From Paulinella micropora (Eukaryota > Cercozoa > Imbricatea > Euglyphida): a stretch of DNA of 64,000 bases. This document shows, piece after piece, positions 54,695 through 63,654 of this stretch; the first letter of the stretch is position 1; every line of letters begins with the position of its first letter. The DNA is taken from the NCBI GenBank assembly GCA_009731375.1, contig BJOX01000021.1, positions 733,407 to 797,406 of the forward strand, read 5' to 3'. A program made the translations under genes and the position numbers. The notes under the pieces are model-generated. The model was given only the letters and a program-made list of their open reading frames with translations. It did not search any database and had not been told where the DNA came from.

Positions 54695-55004
54695 AAGAGA
54701 AATAAGGGGGGGGGGTGGGGATTCTTCTTTGTGCCTTTAGACGACTCCTTTGTTCCTTCGCTTAAAGTTGCTAACATTGAACGCCGCGCAGCCAGCCGCC
54801 CGCAGGAGACAGCACCGTCCCCCGGCACCCTTTCGAAAAGCCCCCGGGGCCGACCACAAAAGACAGCAATTTACCAAACGGGATCAGAGCCACGGGTATA
54901 ACACATAGTCTGCGCGCCCCTTCCCCTAAACAGTGTTGCAGAAAAAACGGTTTTTGCGAGAAATCTTTTTTGGCGAGCAAGTTAGGAAGGGAGAGTAAAA
55001 ACCT
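54695..55004 (+). repeat. 310-bp segmental duplication, copy 2
   Basis: Nearly identical to 34527-34836. Followed by poly-C and a 10-N gap (55048-55057), then the shared A/T-rich 3' segment (55098-55207). Confidence 0.85.
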
Positions 55005-55229
55005 GCGCCCCCCCCCCCCCCCCCCCCCCCCCCCCCGCCGCGGGGTGNNNNNNNNNNCATGAAAATGTATGTGATTTGTTGTGATTTTGAATTTTCTGTA
55101 AACCGTCTTCTTAATAGCTTTGTGTCCTCATTTGATTAAAAAATTTTTTATGTTGTCAAAGACTTTGTTGAGCTATTAAAAAATATTTTAATAATAAAAA
55201 GAAACTGACAGGTCCAGGGGGCAAGCCCT

Positions 55230-55440
55230 CCGGGACATTCCTTCCCCCGGGGGAGTTTTTTTTTTTCGGGAACTTTCTTTCTTCCGGAGAGTTTTTTCCC
55301 CCGGGGGATTTTCTTTCCCCCGAAAATATTCGTTCCCCCGGAAAAAGTTTTCCCCCCCCCGGGGATGTCCCTTTTGCTCCTCCCGCACGCGCTTCCAAGG
55401 AGGACCTGCTCCGGCCGCCCCAAAGGCTGCTCCAGCGCCG
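55230..55440. repeat. CCCCGGGG block plus foldback end
   Basis: A shortened version of 53340-53745, ending at CTGCTCCAGCGCC where it joins a scrap of the HNH-core gene. Confidence 0.8.
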
Positions 55441-55620
55441 CAGGCGCTCGTTCGGCATTTGCGCGCCGTTGCGCCCGTGAACCCCCGCCTGGCAAGCTTT
55501 GCGCAGAGCCTGGGGCTTTGCCAGAAGGAAATGACCCAAGCTGCCGCGGGGTGCTTTTGGCGACGAGGCGCCTCTCAGGAAGGAGCGGAAGAAGAAAGAA
55601 AAGCAAAGGAAGGAAAAAGA
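55441..55620 (+). pseudogene. HNH-core gene scrap with internal microhomology deletions
   Basis: Matches bases 33313-33373, then 33546-33619, then ~33750-33790 of the gene at 32292. The first junction lies exactly on an 8-bp repeat, GCAAGCTT, present at both ends of the missing segment. Confidence 0.8.
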
Positions 55621-55675
55621 TTGATTCAGATTGGATTGAAATCTTAGAGAGGCGAACCCCTCCAGAGACCGGCCC

Positions 55676-55738
55676 GGGGGGCATGCCCCCCGCGCCCCCC
55701 CCCCCTTTTCTCCATTCCAGCCCGCGCCAGCGGGGTGG
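55676..55738. repeat. Double-hairpin element F1
   Basis: GGGGGG CATG CCCCCC (55676-55691) and AGCCCGCGCCAGCGGGGT (55719-55736). Joins the RNA region to the middle of the gene. Confidence 0.88.
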
Positions 55739-55886
55739 CTGCGCGGATGTCGTAGGGCACGCTGAGAAGCCACGGCCTGGCTCGTACAAATTCACTGTCC
55801 TCTTGCACAAACCGCAGGCGCTTGCCAGCTAGATCGAAATCGCCCAAGCAGCGCATTCTACCACCCCATCTCAGCCCTTCTTTGCC

Positions 55887-55965
55887 CACCCCGCTGGCGC
55901 GGGCTGGAGAGAAGCGCGCTGGGCTCAAGGGGGGGGGGGGGGGGGGGGGGGGGCANNNNNNNNNN
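55887..55965. repeat. Double-hairpin element F2 with poly-G and gap
   Basis: ACCCCGCTGGCGCGGGCT then a long G-run and Ns (55956-55965). Confidence 0.8.
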
Positions 55966-56073
55966 CGGCACGTGAGTGTCTTGAGCGGGGGCCCGGGCAG
56001 ACCTGCTTTCTTGTTCAAACTAAACTTCTTCTTCTTGGGCTGTTTGTTCTGGGTCTCGTCTGCTTTGGCTGCC

Positions 56074-56120
56074 AGCCCGCTGGCGCGGGCTGAAGGGGGG
56101 GTTCGGGGGGCCTCGCCCCT
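56074..56120. repeat. Double-hairpin element F3
   Basis: AGCCCGC TGGC GCGGGCT (56074-56091) and GGGGGG CCTCG CCCC (56105-56119). Confidence 0.85.
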
Positions 56121-56230
56121 CGCGGGCCTGAACTTGTTCTCCCGGACCTTTTCTTCTCGTGGCCAACCCGCCAGCCCGCTAGTGCGGGCTGAAGGCCCGC
56201 GCCGCCGCCTCATTGGGGAAGTCACTCGTC

Positions 56231-56611
<381 letters not shown>

Positions 56612-56666
56612 AAGAGGCCCCCCTGACCACAGCACGCGCAGAGTGCGTGTGTCATAACCCCCAACA

Positions 56667-57176
56667 ATGCCGGTGCGAGTGAAGACTTCAGCTATGGCTG
56701 CCACGGGCACGGCAGCGCCAAGGAAGTCTCTGGGCAAAGCAGAGGCCACGAACGCCAAGCGCCAGCTACCTGTGGCTGCCGAGCCAACAAGCTGCAGCAA
56801 GAAAGCCAAGACAGCGCCGACCGCCGCCGAGTTCACCTTGGTTCTGCGCAATGATGAAGCAGTCGACAAGCCCTGGTGTGATCAACGGAAGCAGTGCCGC
56901 CAAGTCTACGAAGACATTGCAGGCTCCGAGGAAGATCTGGCAGAGCTATGTCGCGAGGTTGCGGGGTGCAAGGAGGGGGACGAGCTGCGTGCCTTGAACT
57001 CGAAGCTACTGCAGGCTCTGGTAGGTGCGAGCGCCATAGCAGAGTCTCACAGATCGGTGATGAAAGTAATTACGGAACTGGGGTGCGAGAGCTGTTCTTA
57101 TTACCCCTGCGAGGAGTGCGGAGAGCTCAACCACGCCGAGGACAGCGACAAGTGCGTCTGCGGTTCAGTCCAATGA
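56667..57176 (+). CDS. Basic protein with C-terminal zinc-binding motif (169 aa)
   Basis: The ATG at 56667 begins a basic, Ala/Lys-rich tail (residues 1-50) of the kind found in nuclear proteins. Residues ~60-130 are helical and acidic. The C-terminus has CESCSYYPCEECG then CVCG, eight spaced Cys/His ligands (C-x2-C, C-x2-C, H, C-x-C) that suggest a zinc knuckle or ribbon. No family is recognised; DNA or RNA binding is inferred. It converges on the gene at 57347 across a 170-base spacer with an A/T-rich end. Confidence 0.65.
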   Translation: MPVRVKTSAMAATGTAAPRKSLGKAEATNAKRQLPVAAEPTSCSKKAKTAPTAAEFTLVLRNDEAVDKPWCDQRKQCRQVYEDIAGSEEDLAELCREVAGCKEGDELRALNSKLLQALVGASAIAESHRSVMKVITELGCESCSYYPCEECGELNHAEDSDKCVCGSVQ

Positions 57177-57346
57177 GCTTCAGCTCTTGCCAAGTTTGTG
57201 CTAAGCAGTTCTGCCCACGAAATTAAAACAGAAGGCAAGATACTGCAAAACTCTGTGTGTGTAGCAACGGCCGGAACTGCTTTGTAATTTTAATACTATT
57301 CCGCGCTGATTTGTACTGACTCCGCCCTTGCCACAGCCAGTGGCGT

Positions 57347-58092
57347 TTAAAAAACATCACATGTATCCTCTACCGTAGTCGGATTGTATTTCCGTGGACT
57401 TTCGATTCGTAATGTCCAAAGATCCTGTAATGCAATCTTAAGAGAAGCTGTTTGTTCAACTGTCACCAAAAACCGTACTCCTCTCTCTTGTTCTTCCTTG
57501 ATGTGTTGGACTTCGATCTGATCGAATAACTCATATTTTGAAGGGGATGAGCCACCCGTCCAGCAGTATGCGTTTTTTGCTTTTACGCGTTCTGCAATTC
57601 CTTGGCTCGCATTGCCGTCGCAGGACTTACACCAAGCATATCCAGCGTTGCTTTCGCGGTAAGTGGGGACATAACCGCCTGATGTTTGTTCTTTAAATGT
57701 GTATCGCTCACTGCGGCATCGAGCGCTGATCGTACATATATTTGTCTCTTTCGATGTGTATGCCCACAACAAGGCTGTGTCACACCGCTTACAAAACAGC
57801 ACCCTGGACATTCCAGGTGGCTCTGTCTGGGGCTTTTCATGCCATAGTCCGGCTGCTATTAAGGCTTTCCTGATCAACTTTTTGTCTTTTTTCACCCAGA
57901 AAGCAAGGACTGAGCGGAAAAATTCGGACGGTATGTTCAGGTCATAGAGCCCAGGCGTAGAATTTCTTGGTACTAGTAAGCCCTCAGGGATCTGATTTGC
58001 CTTTCTAGCCGACAACGGAAGCTTCTTGCCATCTCGGCAGCAAACGGTCCATACGCCTGCTAACTCCTTTTGGCAATGCGGGCATTTTCAAA
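57347..58092 (-). CDS. Hypothetical protein with three Cys-pair sites (about 245 aa)
   Basis: The frame is open from ~58092 to the stop at 57347. The upstream part reads CPHCQKELAGVWTVCCRDGKK and looks coding, so the TTG at 58015 is not the true start. There is no ATG, and an in-frame TGA lies before CPHC. A T-poor 3' splice-like TGCTGCCAG just upstream (58094-58104) raises the chance of a further exon. Cys pairs are CPHC, CKRC and CKSC, plus single Cys residues, suggesting several zinc sites. The C-terminal third is helical. No family recognised. Confidence 0.55.
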
Positions 58093-58164
58093 CTGGCAGC
58101 ATACTATTAGTCCCTCCCCCCTTTCTTCCTCTTTCTTTACCTAATAGCCCGCCGGCGTGTATAA

Positions 58165-58308
58165 GGGGGGGGGGGGGGGGGGGGAGGGCGGGGGGGGGCC
58201 CCCCTTTCCCCCCCCCCCCCCCCCCNNNNNNNNNNNNNNNNNNNNNNNNNNNNNNNNNNNNNNNNNNNNNNNNNNNNNNTTTCCCCCCCCTTTCCCCCCC
58301 CCCCCCCC
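58165..58308. repeat. Poly-G/poly-C block with 54-N gap
   Basis: G-run, C-run, Ns 58226-58279, then further C-runs; next to a (AC)n tract at 58309-58322. Confidence 0.85.
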
Positions 58309-58372
58309 ACGCGCACACACACAAAAAACAGTTTTGTTATTAAGGAAAAAAAAATTACATGGACGCCCGCTG

Positions 58373-58810
58373 CTAGCAACCGTGCAGCCTGGCTGTCAGA
58401 TAGAGCCTGTCGCCAGGGCGCACCCACGTCGTTGCCGATGACCACAGGTCGGGGGTGTTGCCCCATTCGACTCCGGCTCCGTCGGTTAAGTGGGCACAGC
58501 TGCTTGCGTCGCCGTCGGTAGTAGCTGCAGGGTAGATGCTCATGCGCTGCATCTCCAAAGGCCAACCGCAGGCTGGGCTTGCGTACAGCAATAATCGAAC
58601 AGCAAGGGCTGTGGTCTCGTTAGGCACTCGAAGCCGCAGGTTGGATCCGTTCATCATCTTGACCTCTAGTTCGCGAACCGCCGACTCCGCACTCGCGTGC
58701 GGACAGAGACAGACGAAACACAGCGGGAGCAGCACGGCGTCGCTTGTACCAGTCCGATCGGATGGCAGCTCTGACCCGATCCATGTTTTGCAAGAAAACG
58801 AAATTCTCAT
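58373..58810 (-). CDS. Small secreted or ubiquitin-like protein (145 aa)
   Basis: The ATG is at 58810. Residues ~24-42 (AVLLPLCFVCLCPHASAESA) look like a signal peptide with a cleavage-site-like ASA. The mature part (LEVKMMNGSNLRLRVPNETT, ALAVRLLLYASPACGWPLEM, QRMSIYP) has the strand-strand-helix-strand rhythm and the '..QR..IYP' position of a ubiquitin fold. Identity to ubiquitin itself is not evident. The rest is Trp/Thr-rich. Either a secreted beta-grasp domain or a chance resemblance. Function unknown. Confidence 0.5.
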   Translation of the reverse strand: MRISFSCKTWIGSELPSDRTGTSDAVLLPLCFVCLCPHASAESAVRELEVKMMNGSNLRLRVPNETTALAVRLLLYASPACGWPLEMQRMSIYPAATTDGDASSCAHLTDGAGVEWGNTPDLWSSATTWVRPGDRLYLTARLHGC

Positions 58811-59069
58811 GAAACTCGCCCCCAGAGATTTTGCTAAAATCAGACGCGCCCCGAGGGAAAAGACAAGTTTCCCATAAAATTTTTTGAAATTCTGCGCGGC
58901 TCAGCGCGGGCCGACGCGCCTGTGAAAAGAAGTTAAAGAGAAGGCATGCTTCTCAAAGCCAGCTGCACTACCTGAGCCCGGCGCCGCCGCCGCCCTGCCT
59001 GAACAACTGCAGCCAACATCGTCGTCAGGACTTGGTTTTATTAAGCTCTTGACCAACACCAAACATGTT

Positions 59070-59315
59070 ATGACAAGAGCACAGGTGCGTGCCTGGGTGA
59101 TTGCACACCGCGGGAGCATCTACTTTCGCGACTCGACAATCAAAGATATGTTGATTACCCAAATGCAAGATCTGATCAACGTAAAGGACCAACTTATATC
59201 GGAGCAGGCGGCTAGAATTTCAGAGCAGGCGGCTGGACTGGCAACAGCTAACTTGGCCCTGAGGCAACAATTAGCGATTACTAGTCTGGATACGCTAGAC
59301 GAGCCCCACGGCTAG
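59070..59315 (+). CDS. Small helical protein (81 aa), possibly truncated
   Basis: From the ATG at 59070 the product reads MTRAQVRAWVIAHRGSIYFR and then a long amphipathic helix with a doubled ISEQAA motif (residues ~45-60). The frame is open further upstream to 58925 (GAAAALPEQLQPTSSSGLGF) without an ATG, so it may be the end of a longer protein. No family recognised. Confidence 0.4.
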   Translation: MTRAQVRAWVIAHRGSIYFRDSTIKDMLITQMQDLINVKDQLISEQAARISEQAAGLATANLALRQQLAITSLDTLDEPHG

Positions 59316-59341
59316 ATTTGATTTCTATCCCCAAATCCAAG

Positions 59342-59540
59342 CGCGCGTCTGACTCTCTTTTTGTATCTGCTGTTTTCTACCTTTCCCCGCGCCCCCCCCC
59401 CCCCTCTCTGCAGGCTCCGAAGACCCTCCGCGACACAAATTTAGATGACCCGGAGCCCTGGTGAAGAGAAATAGGGGGGAGAGGGACGGGAGGAAAAAGC
59501 GGGGACGGGGAAACGGAGGGGGGGGGGCGCCCCCCCCCCC
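59342..59540. repeat. Duplicated segment, G-rich block and poly-G/poly-C palindrome
   Basis: 59342-59475 matches 54583-54694 and the 3' end of the HNH-core gene (GACACAAATTTAGATGACC). It is followed by GGGACGGGAGG-type sequence and a G-run/C-run palindrome (59518-59540). Confidence 0.8.
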
Positions 59541-59660
59541 TAAAACACTTCCTCTACCCCAGCCGCCTGCTTTTTCAAAGAATTCTTTTTTTTTTCTGTT
59601 GTTGTTGTAATAGGAAAAACGCCCCGAAAATCTTTAGTGAACAGCTGCCAGTAAAAGGAT

Positions 59661-60995
59661 ATGAGCTCGGGCAAGGCAGAAAGATACGTAGGCTGTGACC
59701 TCACGTATAAAGTCGATGGTAAGTGGTTTGTGCTTACAGCAACGCCACCGCAGCCTGGCAGAAGCGAAACCACCGAGCATGGTTTTGAGATTTGGTCTAG
59801 AAATTTTCTTTCTTTTAAGCATGCAATGGAGCAACACTTGGAAAACCTACTAGTAATGGACAGTGACACAGAGATCGCAGCAAGGATCTCTGCACAGGCT
59901 GTGCAATTGAAAACTCTTTTAAGGCGCTACGAAGATTTAAAACGCTTGTTGCAACAGCAGCGGCTACGCGCCCAGCGCAACAAGTTTGAGGATGTCCTGC
60001 AAAGAGTTGGGGGGGGCCGAATGCAATCGACTGATTTTCCTTCGCAGTTTCGCGGTGTACTCACTTGGAAAGACGTGCTCTTAAATGATGACGAGCTCGG
60101 GGGCAAGCACCTTGAAAATCTTTATGAATTGGTGTGGCGGAGTGAACTAAGTCGGCCACAAAAAAGGATTGTTCTAGAGCAAGTGAGCCAGATACTTCAT
60201 TGCAATTACACGCTGCCAGCGCTGCAAAGGTTAGGAACTAGCAGCAAAATCTTAGCCGCGTTGCTTAATGTGTGGGGGGTCAACATCAACGCCCACTTGA
60301 ATGATGACGCAGAAACTCTGCTGATCAGGCTGGCCAGAACAGGAACCGCGGCGCAGCTGACATGGGTCCTCAGTCGCGGGGCGGACCCTAACTTAGATTT
60401 CGGAAACGAAAGCGTTCTTACCGTAGCTCTCAAGCATAAACTGGAACAGGAGGAAGACAAAAAACAGCTTGGTGCGGTTGAGGAAGACCTGGTCGTAGCA
60501 CTCATTTCGGCAAAACGAACACTGTCGGGGACGGTCGGAAAAGGGCTAGTGTGGCTTCTCAGATATTTGTTTGATTTGAGGACAAATGGAATTCTCACTA
60601 ATGCAACGCGAGGCCTTAGGCTGGCGCGAGGCTATAAGCTTCTAGAATGCATGCTATATTCACATCAGGGTTGTAAAAAAATCAAGCATTATGATTCTTC
60701 TGTATTATCGCAGGGCGGGTTGCTGCATCATGTGTACGTGTACTCCCGGAACAACAATAACAGAATTGCAGTCCTGGACACACAAGAGCTGTACCTCCTG
60801 TTCTACTATTGGCATCACTACCACACAAAGCTGCATCCCGGACGGTTGCTCAAGATACCAACGGAAGCATTGTTTCAAGAAAGGCTAAAACAGGACCTCG
60901 AACAAGCTTTAACAGAGATTGATCCCGAGTGGGCGAAAGGAAAAGATATGAATGTATTCAGAGGAAATGTTGCTAAATATATTGCGCTGCTGTAA
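59661..60995 (+). CDS. Ankyrin-repeat-type protein (444 aa)
   Basis: The ATG is at 59661. Residues ~200-265 fit ankyrin repeats: NAHLNDDAETLLIRLARTGT followed by AAQLTWVLSRGADPNLDFGN and ESVLTVALKHKLEQ, with the T-L-x-x-A helix start, L-L/V-L and G-A-D-P-N turn. One or two weaker repeats may flank this. The N-terminal 90 residues are mixed alpha/beta and residues ~75-115 are a Leu/Arg/Gln helix. The C-terminal ~150 residues are helical. Ankyrin repeats bind proteins; partner unknown. Coding GC is lower than in the first third of the window. Confidence 0.72.
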   Translation: MSSGKAERYVGCDLTYKVDGKWFVLTATPPQPGRSETTEHGFEIWSRNFLSFKHAMEQHLENLLVMDSDTEIAARISAQAVQLKTLLRRYEDLKRLLQQQRLRAQRNKFEDVLQRVGGGRMQSTDFPSQFRGVLTWKDVLLNDDELGGKHLENLYELVWRSELSRPQKRIVLEQVSQILHCNYTLPALQRLGTSSKILAALLNVWGVNINAHLNDDAETLLIRLARTGTAAQLTWVLSRGADPNLDFGNESVLTVALKHKLEQEEDKKQLGAVEEDLVVALISAKRTLSGTVGKGLVWLLRYLFDLRTNGILTNATRGLRLARGYKLLECMLYSHQGCKKIKHYDSSVLSQGGLLHHVYVYSRNNNNRIAVLDTQELYLLFYYWHHYHTKLHPGRLLKIPTEALFQERLKQDLEQALTEIDPEWAKGKDMNVFRGNVAKYIALL

Positions 60996-61009
60996 AGGGT
61001 CTTTCTCAG

Positions 61010-61440
61010 TAAAATATTTTTGTCGATCGCCTTTCTTTCTTGTCATCATCGCACTTGATCTTGCTATCTGAAGAATCTCTCGCGTAATACTCTACAAGCT
61101 TGCTCTCTATTACGTTTACCATGTTACTTATTTACTCGTCCGTAGGTACCCCAAGCTTTTTCTCTTCTTTTTTGTAGTAATACTTGTCAAGCAAAAGTAG
61201 CCATTTGTAGGGAACTGGCGTTGAACGCAGGTGTCCACACTTGTGAAAATAGCACGCTTGGGACAATAGCCAGGCGTAGCGCTCGGCTTCAAGGGACGGC
61301 AGGGGCTCACATCCCCCGACTGTAACCCGTCGTGCATAGCTGGAAAGCTATCCGCTTCATAAATCGGCGGGATGTGGTAGCCATATAAAGGCGCTTTGCG
61401 CCGTGCGCAGTTGAAAGGAAAACATTAACCGGACTAACAT
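61010..61440 (-). pseudogene. Degraded gene fragment
   Basis: On the minus strand a coding-looking stretch reads EPLPSLEAERYAWLLSQACY, FHKCGHLRSTPVPYKWLLLL and DKYYYKKEEKKLGVPTDE, then a TAA and, still in frame, MVNVIESKLVEYYARDSSDS. Upstream pieces (YHIPPIYEADSFPAM) are in another frame. A stop and a frameshift would have to be removed to make one protein. No family recognised. Confidence 0.35.
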
Positions 61441-61614
61441 TTTGTCGCTGATAATAAATTTCAGTAAATTCCGCAGGCGGCTCTATTTGGAGCTGTTTGT
61501 AAAATCTCTAAAAATCCTCCCGTGAAAGTTTTTCAATCTCAACAGATTGGCAAATGCCGACTTTTGTGTCACGCATGGCAAGGCTCCACTCTCCTCCCTT
61601 GTCGGGTGATGAGC

Positions 61615-61885
61615 CGTCTCGCACGAGACCCAGAACAAACAGCCCAAAAAGAAGAAGTTTAGTTTGAACAAGAAAGCAGGTCTGCCCCGGGCCCCCGCTC
61701 AAGACGTTTCAAAGGTATGTCTTTTTGGCGGAATTCCTTGCCTCTGACGGGCTCGATGAAGAAGCGTGAGAAAGCCGCGTGGGAGAGGGATGAGGGCCGC
61801 GTTTTCTTTTTTAACAACAATTGAAAAAATTACTTTCTTCAGGCTCGCATCTGTCCAACCTTGCATCAACAGACGATACCTTTTT
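61615..61885. other. Mosaic: Fanzor scrap joined to shortened copy of 29837-30540
   Basis: 61621-61680 matches the Fanzor segment QNKQPKKKKFSLNKKAG. From 61706 the sequence matches 29837-29875, then 30313-30410, then 30510-30540, with two intervals missing and no double-hairpin element at those joins. Confidence 0.75.
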
Positions 61886-61956
61886 TCTCCGCGCACTTTG
61901 GAGGGGAGGGGGGTTAAATTAAATCCCCTCCCCCCCCCCCCCCCCCGGGGGGTTCC

Positions 61957-62118
61957 NNNNNNNNNNNNNNNNNNNNNNNNNNNNNNNNNNNNNNNNNNNN
62001 NNNNNNNNNNNNNNNNNNNNNNNNNNNNNNNNNNNNNNNNNNNNNNNNNNNNNNNNNNNNNNNNNNNNNNNNNNNNNNNNNNNNNNNNNNNNNNNNNNNN
62101 NNNNNNNNNNNNNNNNNN
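61957..62118. other. Sequence gap (162 N)
   Basis: Ns between CCCCGGGGGG and poly-G runs; a foldback centre is probably hidden here. Confidence 0.95.
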
Positions 62119-62139
62119 GGGGGGGGGGGGGGGCACCCC

Positions 62140-62560
62140 CCCCGGGGACATTCCTTCCCCCCGGGGGAGATTTTTCCCCCGGGGACATTCCTTCCCCCGG
62201 GAGAGTTTTTCCCCCCGGGGATTTTGCTTCCCCCGGGGGAGTTTTCCCCCCCGGGGATTTCCTTCCCCCGAGGGAGTTTTCCCCCCGGGGATTTTCCTTC
62301 CCCCCGGGGGAGTTTTTCCCCTGGGGATTTTCTTTTCTTTGGGGAAGTTTTTTCCCCCGGGGATTTTCTTTTCCCCGGGGGACTTTCCTTCCCCCGGGGA
62401 CTTTCTTTTCCCTGGGGGTCTTTTCTGCTCCTCCCGCACGCGCTTCCAAAGAGGACCTGCTCCGGCCGTCCCAAAGGCTGCTCCAGCGCCATTTCTTTTG
62501 TGTTTTTAGCGCTCCAAGGGGGATGTGTACCGCTGGCGGGCGACCATCGGCTGACAAACA
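62140..62560. repeat. CCCCGGGG minisatellite (about 36 bp) plus foldback end, copy 2
   Basis: Same layout as 53340-53745: repeated TTCCCCCGGGGGAGTTTTTC units, then the terminal segment ending TCGGCTGACAAACAG. Confidence 0.88.
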
Positions 62561-62635
62561 GTCCTCATTTGAATAATTTTTTTTTTAATTGTGTCTAATA
62601 CTTTGTCTGAGGTATGCTTTCTTTAAGAAAAAGAA

Positions 62636-62791
62636 ATTTAATAAAAGTTTGACAAACTCAATGTTCTTTGGCAGACTAAATGCCTCAACCAGATTGGATT
62701 GAAATCTTAGAGAGGCTAACCCCTCCGGGGGGCATGCCCCCCGCGCCCCCTCCCCCCCTTTTCTCCATTCCAGCCCGCGCCAGCGGGGTGG
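62636..62791 (-). mobile_element. Fanzor relic G: right end plus double-hairpin element only
   Basis: The dispersed repeat (62636-62691) abuts the right-end motif and terminal stem (62692-62726). This is followed directly by a double-hairpin element (62727-62742 and 62772-62789). All Fanzor coding sequence is gone. 53818-53910 starts the same way, so E and G descend from one insertion. Confidence 0.82.
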
Positions 62792-63178
62792 CACACCACA
62801 AGACAAGGCGCAAGCGGTGCACTGGTACACAAGCAGCCTCGAACTCGGACTTTTGTTTGTCCGGCGAAGTCGTCGCCGAGGCTCAGCTGAGGGCTGGCAG
62901 AACGCTCCAAGAGCGCGGCAGACTCGCTAACGTACGGCAAAGGCCTGTTTGTTGCGGTCGGCTATTCAACTTGGCAGAACGAGTCTGTCATGACGTCGCC
63001 CGACGGCCGAAACTGGACTATCCGCCGCACGCCTGTCGGAGTGTCTTCTTGGTGGGATATCGTATTTGGCAGCGACGTGTTTGTGGCGTTGCACCAGCAG
63101 CGGCTCCCGAACCCCCGGCCAACACCAGCGCCTCGCCCGTTGTTGCCATGCACAATTCTAGCTTGGCTCCTTGAATAA
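62792..63178 (+). pseudogene. Sel1 scrap joined to BNR-like repeat scrap
   Basis: A Sel1-type piece (DKAQAVHWYTSSLELG, near 62800-62850) is followed in another frame by YGKGLFVAVGYSTWQNESVM, SPDGRNWTIRRTPVGVSSWW and DIVFGSDVFVAL (62930-63095). The latter is the pattern of BNR/sialidase-like propeller repeats (FVAVG ... S-x-DG-x-W ... W-x-x-I). No complete gene remains. Confidence 0.5.
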
Positions 63179-63356
63179 GTCTTTGAGAGTCTTGGCTTTT
63201 TCCGCTGGGGTCGTTCAAGCACTTCGCGAGGTTTTGGAGGTGCAAAACCACGGCGTCTAGCTTGCGTAAAAAACTAGTCATGCCTTGGATTTGCGCAGAT
63301 TTTTCGATAATCCTGACGCGTCCTTCCGCTGTTTGCAGTTCCTCAATAATGGCCAA
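63140..63356 (-). CDS. N-terminal part of a hypothetical helical protein
   Basis: From the TTG/ATT region at 63356 (AIIEELQTAEGRVRIIEKSA, FLRKLDAVVLHLQNLAKCLN) the frame looks coding for ~70 residues. After GEALVLAGG it runs antisense to the BNR-like scrap and loses character. Probably a truncated gene. No family recognised. Confidence 0.35.
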
Positions 63357-63539
63357 ACAAAGTCTGCTTAGCTCCTGTGCAGAATGCTACGAGGCAGGCG
63401 CGGGCGTGCGAGGCAGACTGTCGTGCCAGCACAAGCGCCGCAGCCCGCGCAGCGCCTCGTGCAGCCGTGCCCGTGCAGGTCGGGCACGGTGCCGCAGCGC
63501 ACGAAACCCAGGCTCTGCAACCTCGACAGCAAGGCCTTC

Positions 63540-63651
63540 AGCCCGCGTAAGCGGGCTGGTACTTTGGCGCCGGCGGGCACGTGCGGGAGGTATTCGAACG
63601 AGTAAGAAACCGTGGTCTCGAACCAGCCCGCGCTAGCGGGCTGAAGGGGGG
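63540..63651. repeat. Two hairpin-1 elements, one with the spacer
   Basis: AGCCCGC GTAA GCGGGCT (63540-63557) and AGCCCGC GCTA GCGGGCT (63624-63641) followed by GAAGGGGGGCAC. They bracket a ~65-bp scrap encoding LAPAGTCGRYSNE-type residues. Confidence 0.82.
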
Positions 63652-63654
63652 CAC

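Larger units (their letters stand above)
55628..56230 (-). pseudogene. Fanzor relic F
   Basis: From right to left: right-end motif, double-hairpin element (55676-55738), coding scrap WGGRMRCLGDFDLAGKRLRF to LLSVPYDIRA, element (55887-55965, with a 10-N gap), scrap KADETQNKQPKKKKFSLNKK, element (56074-56120), scrap GWPREEKVRENKFRPA, then the N-terminal element (56173-56190). Everything from the RuvC core to the zinc ribbon is gone. Each join carries an element. Confidence 0.88.
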
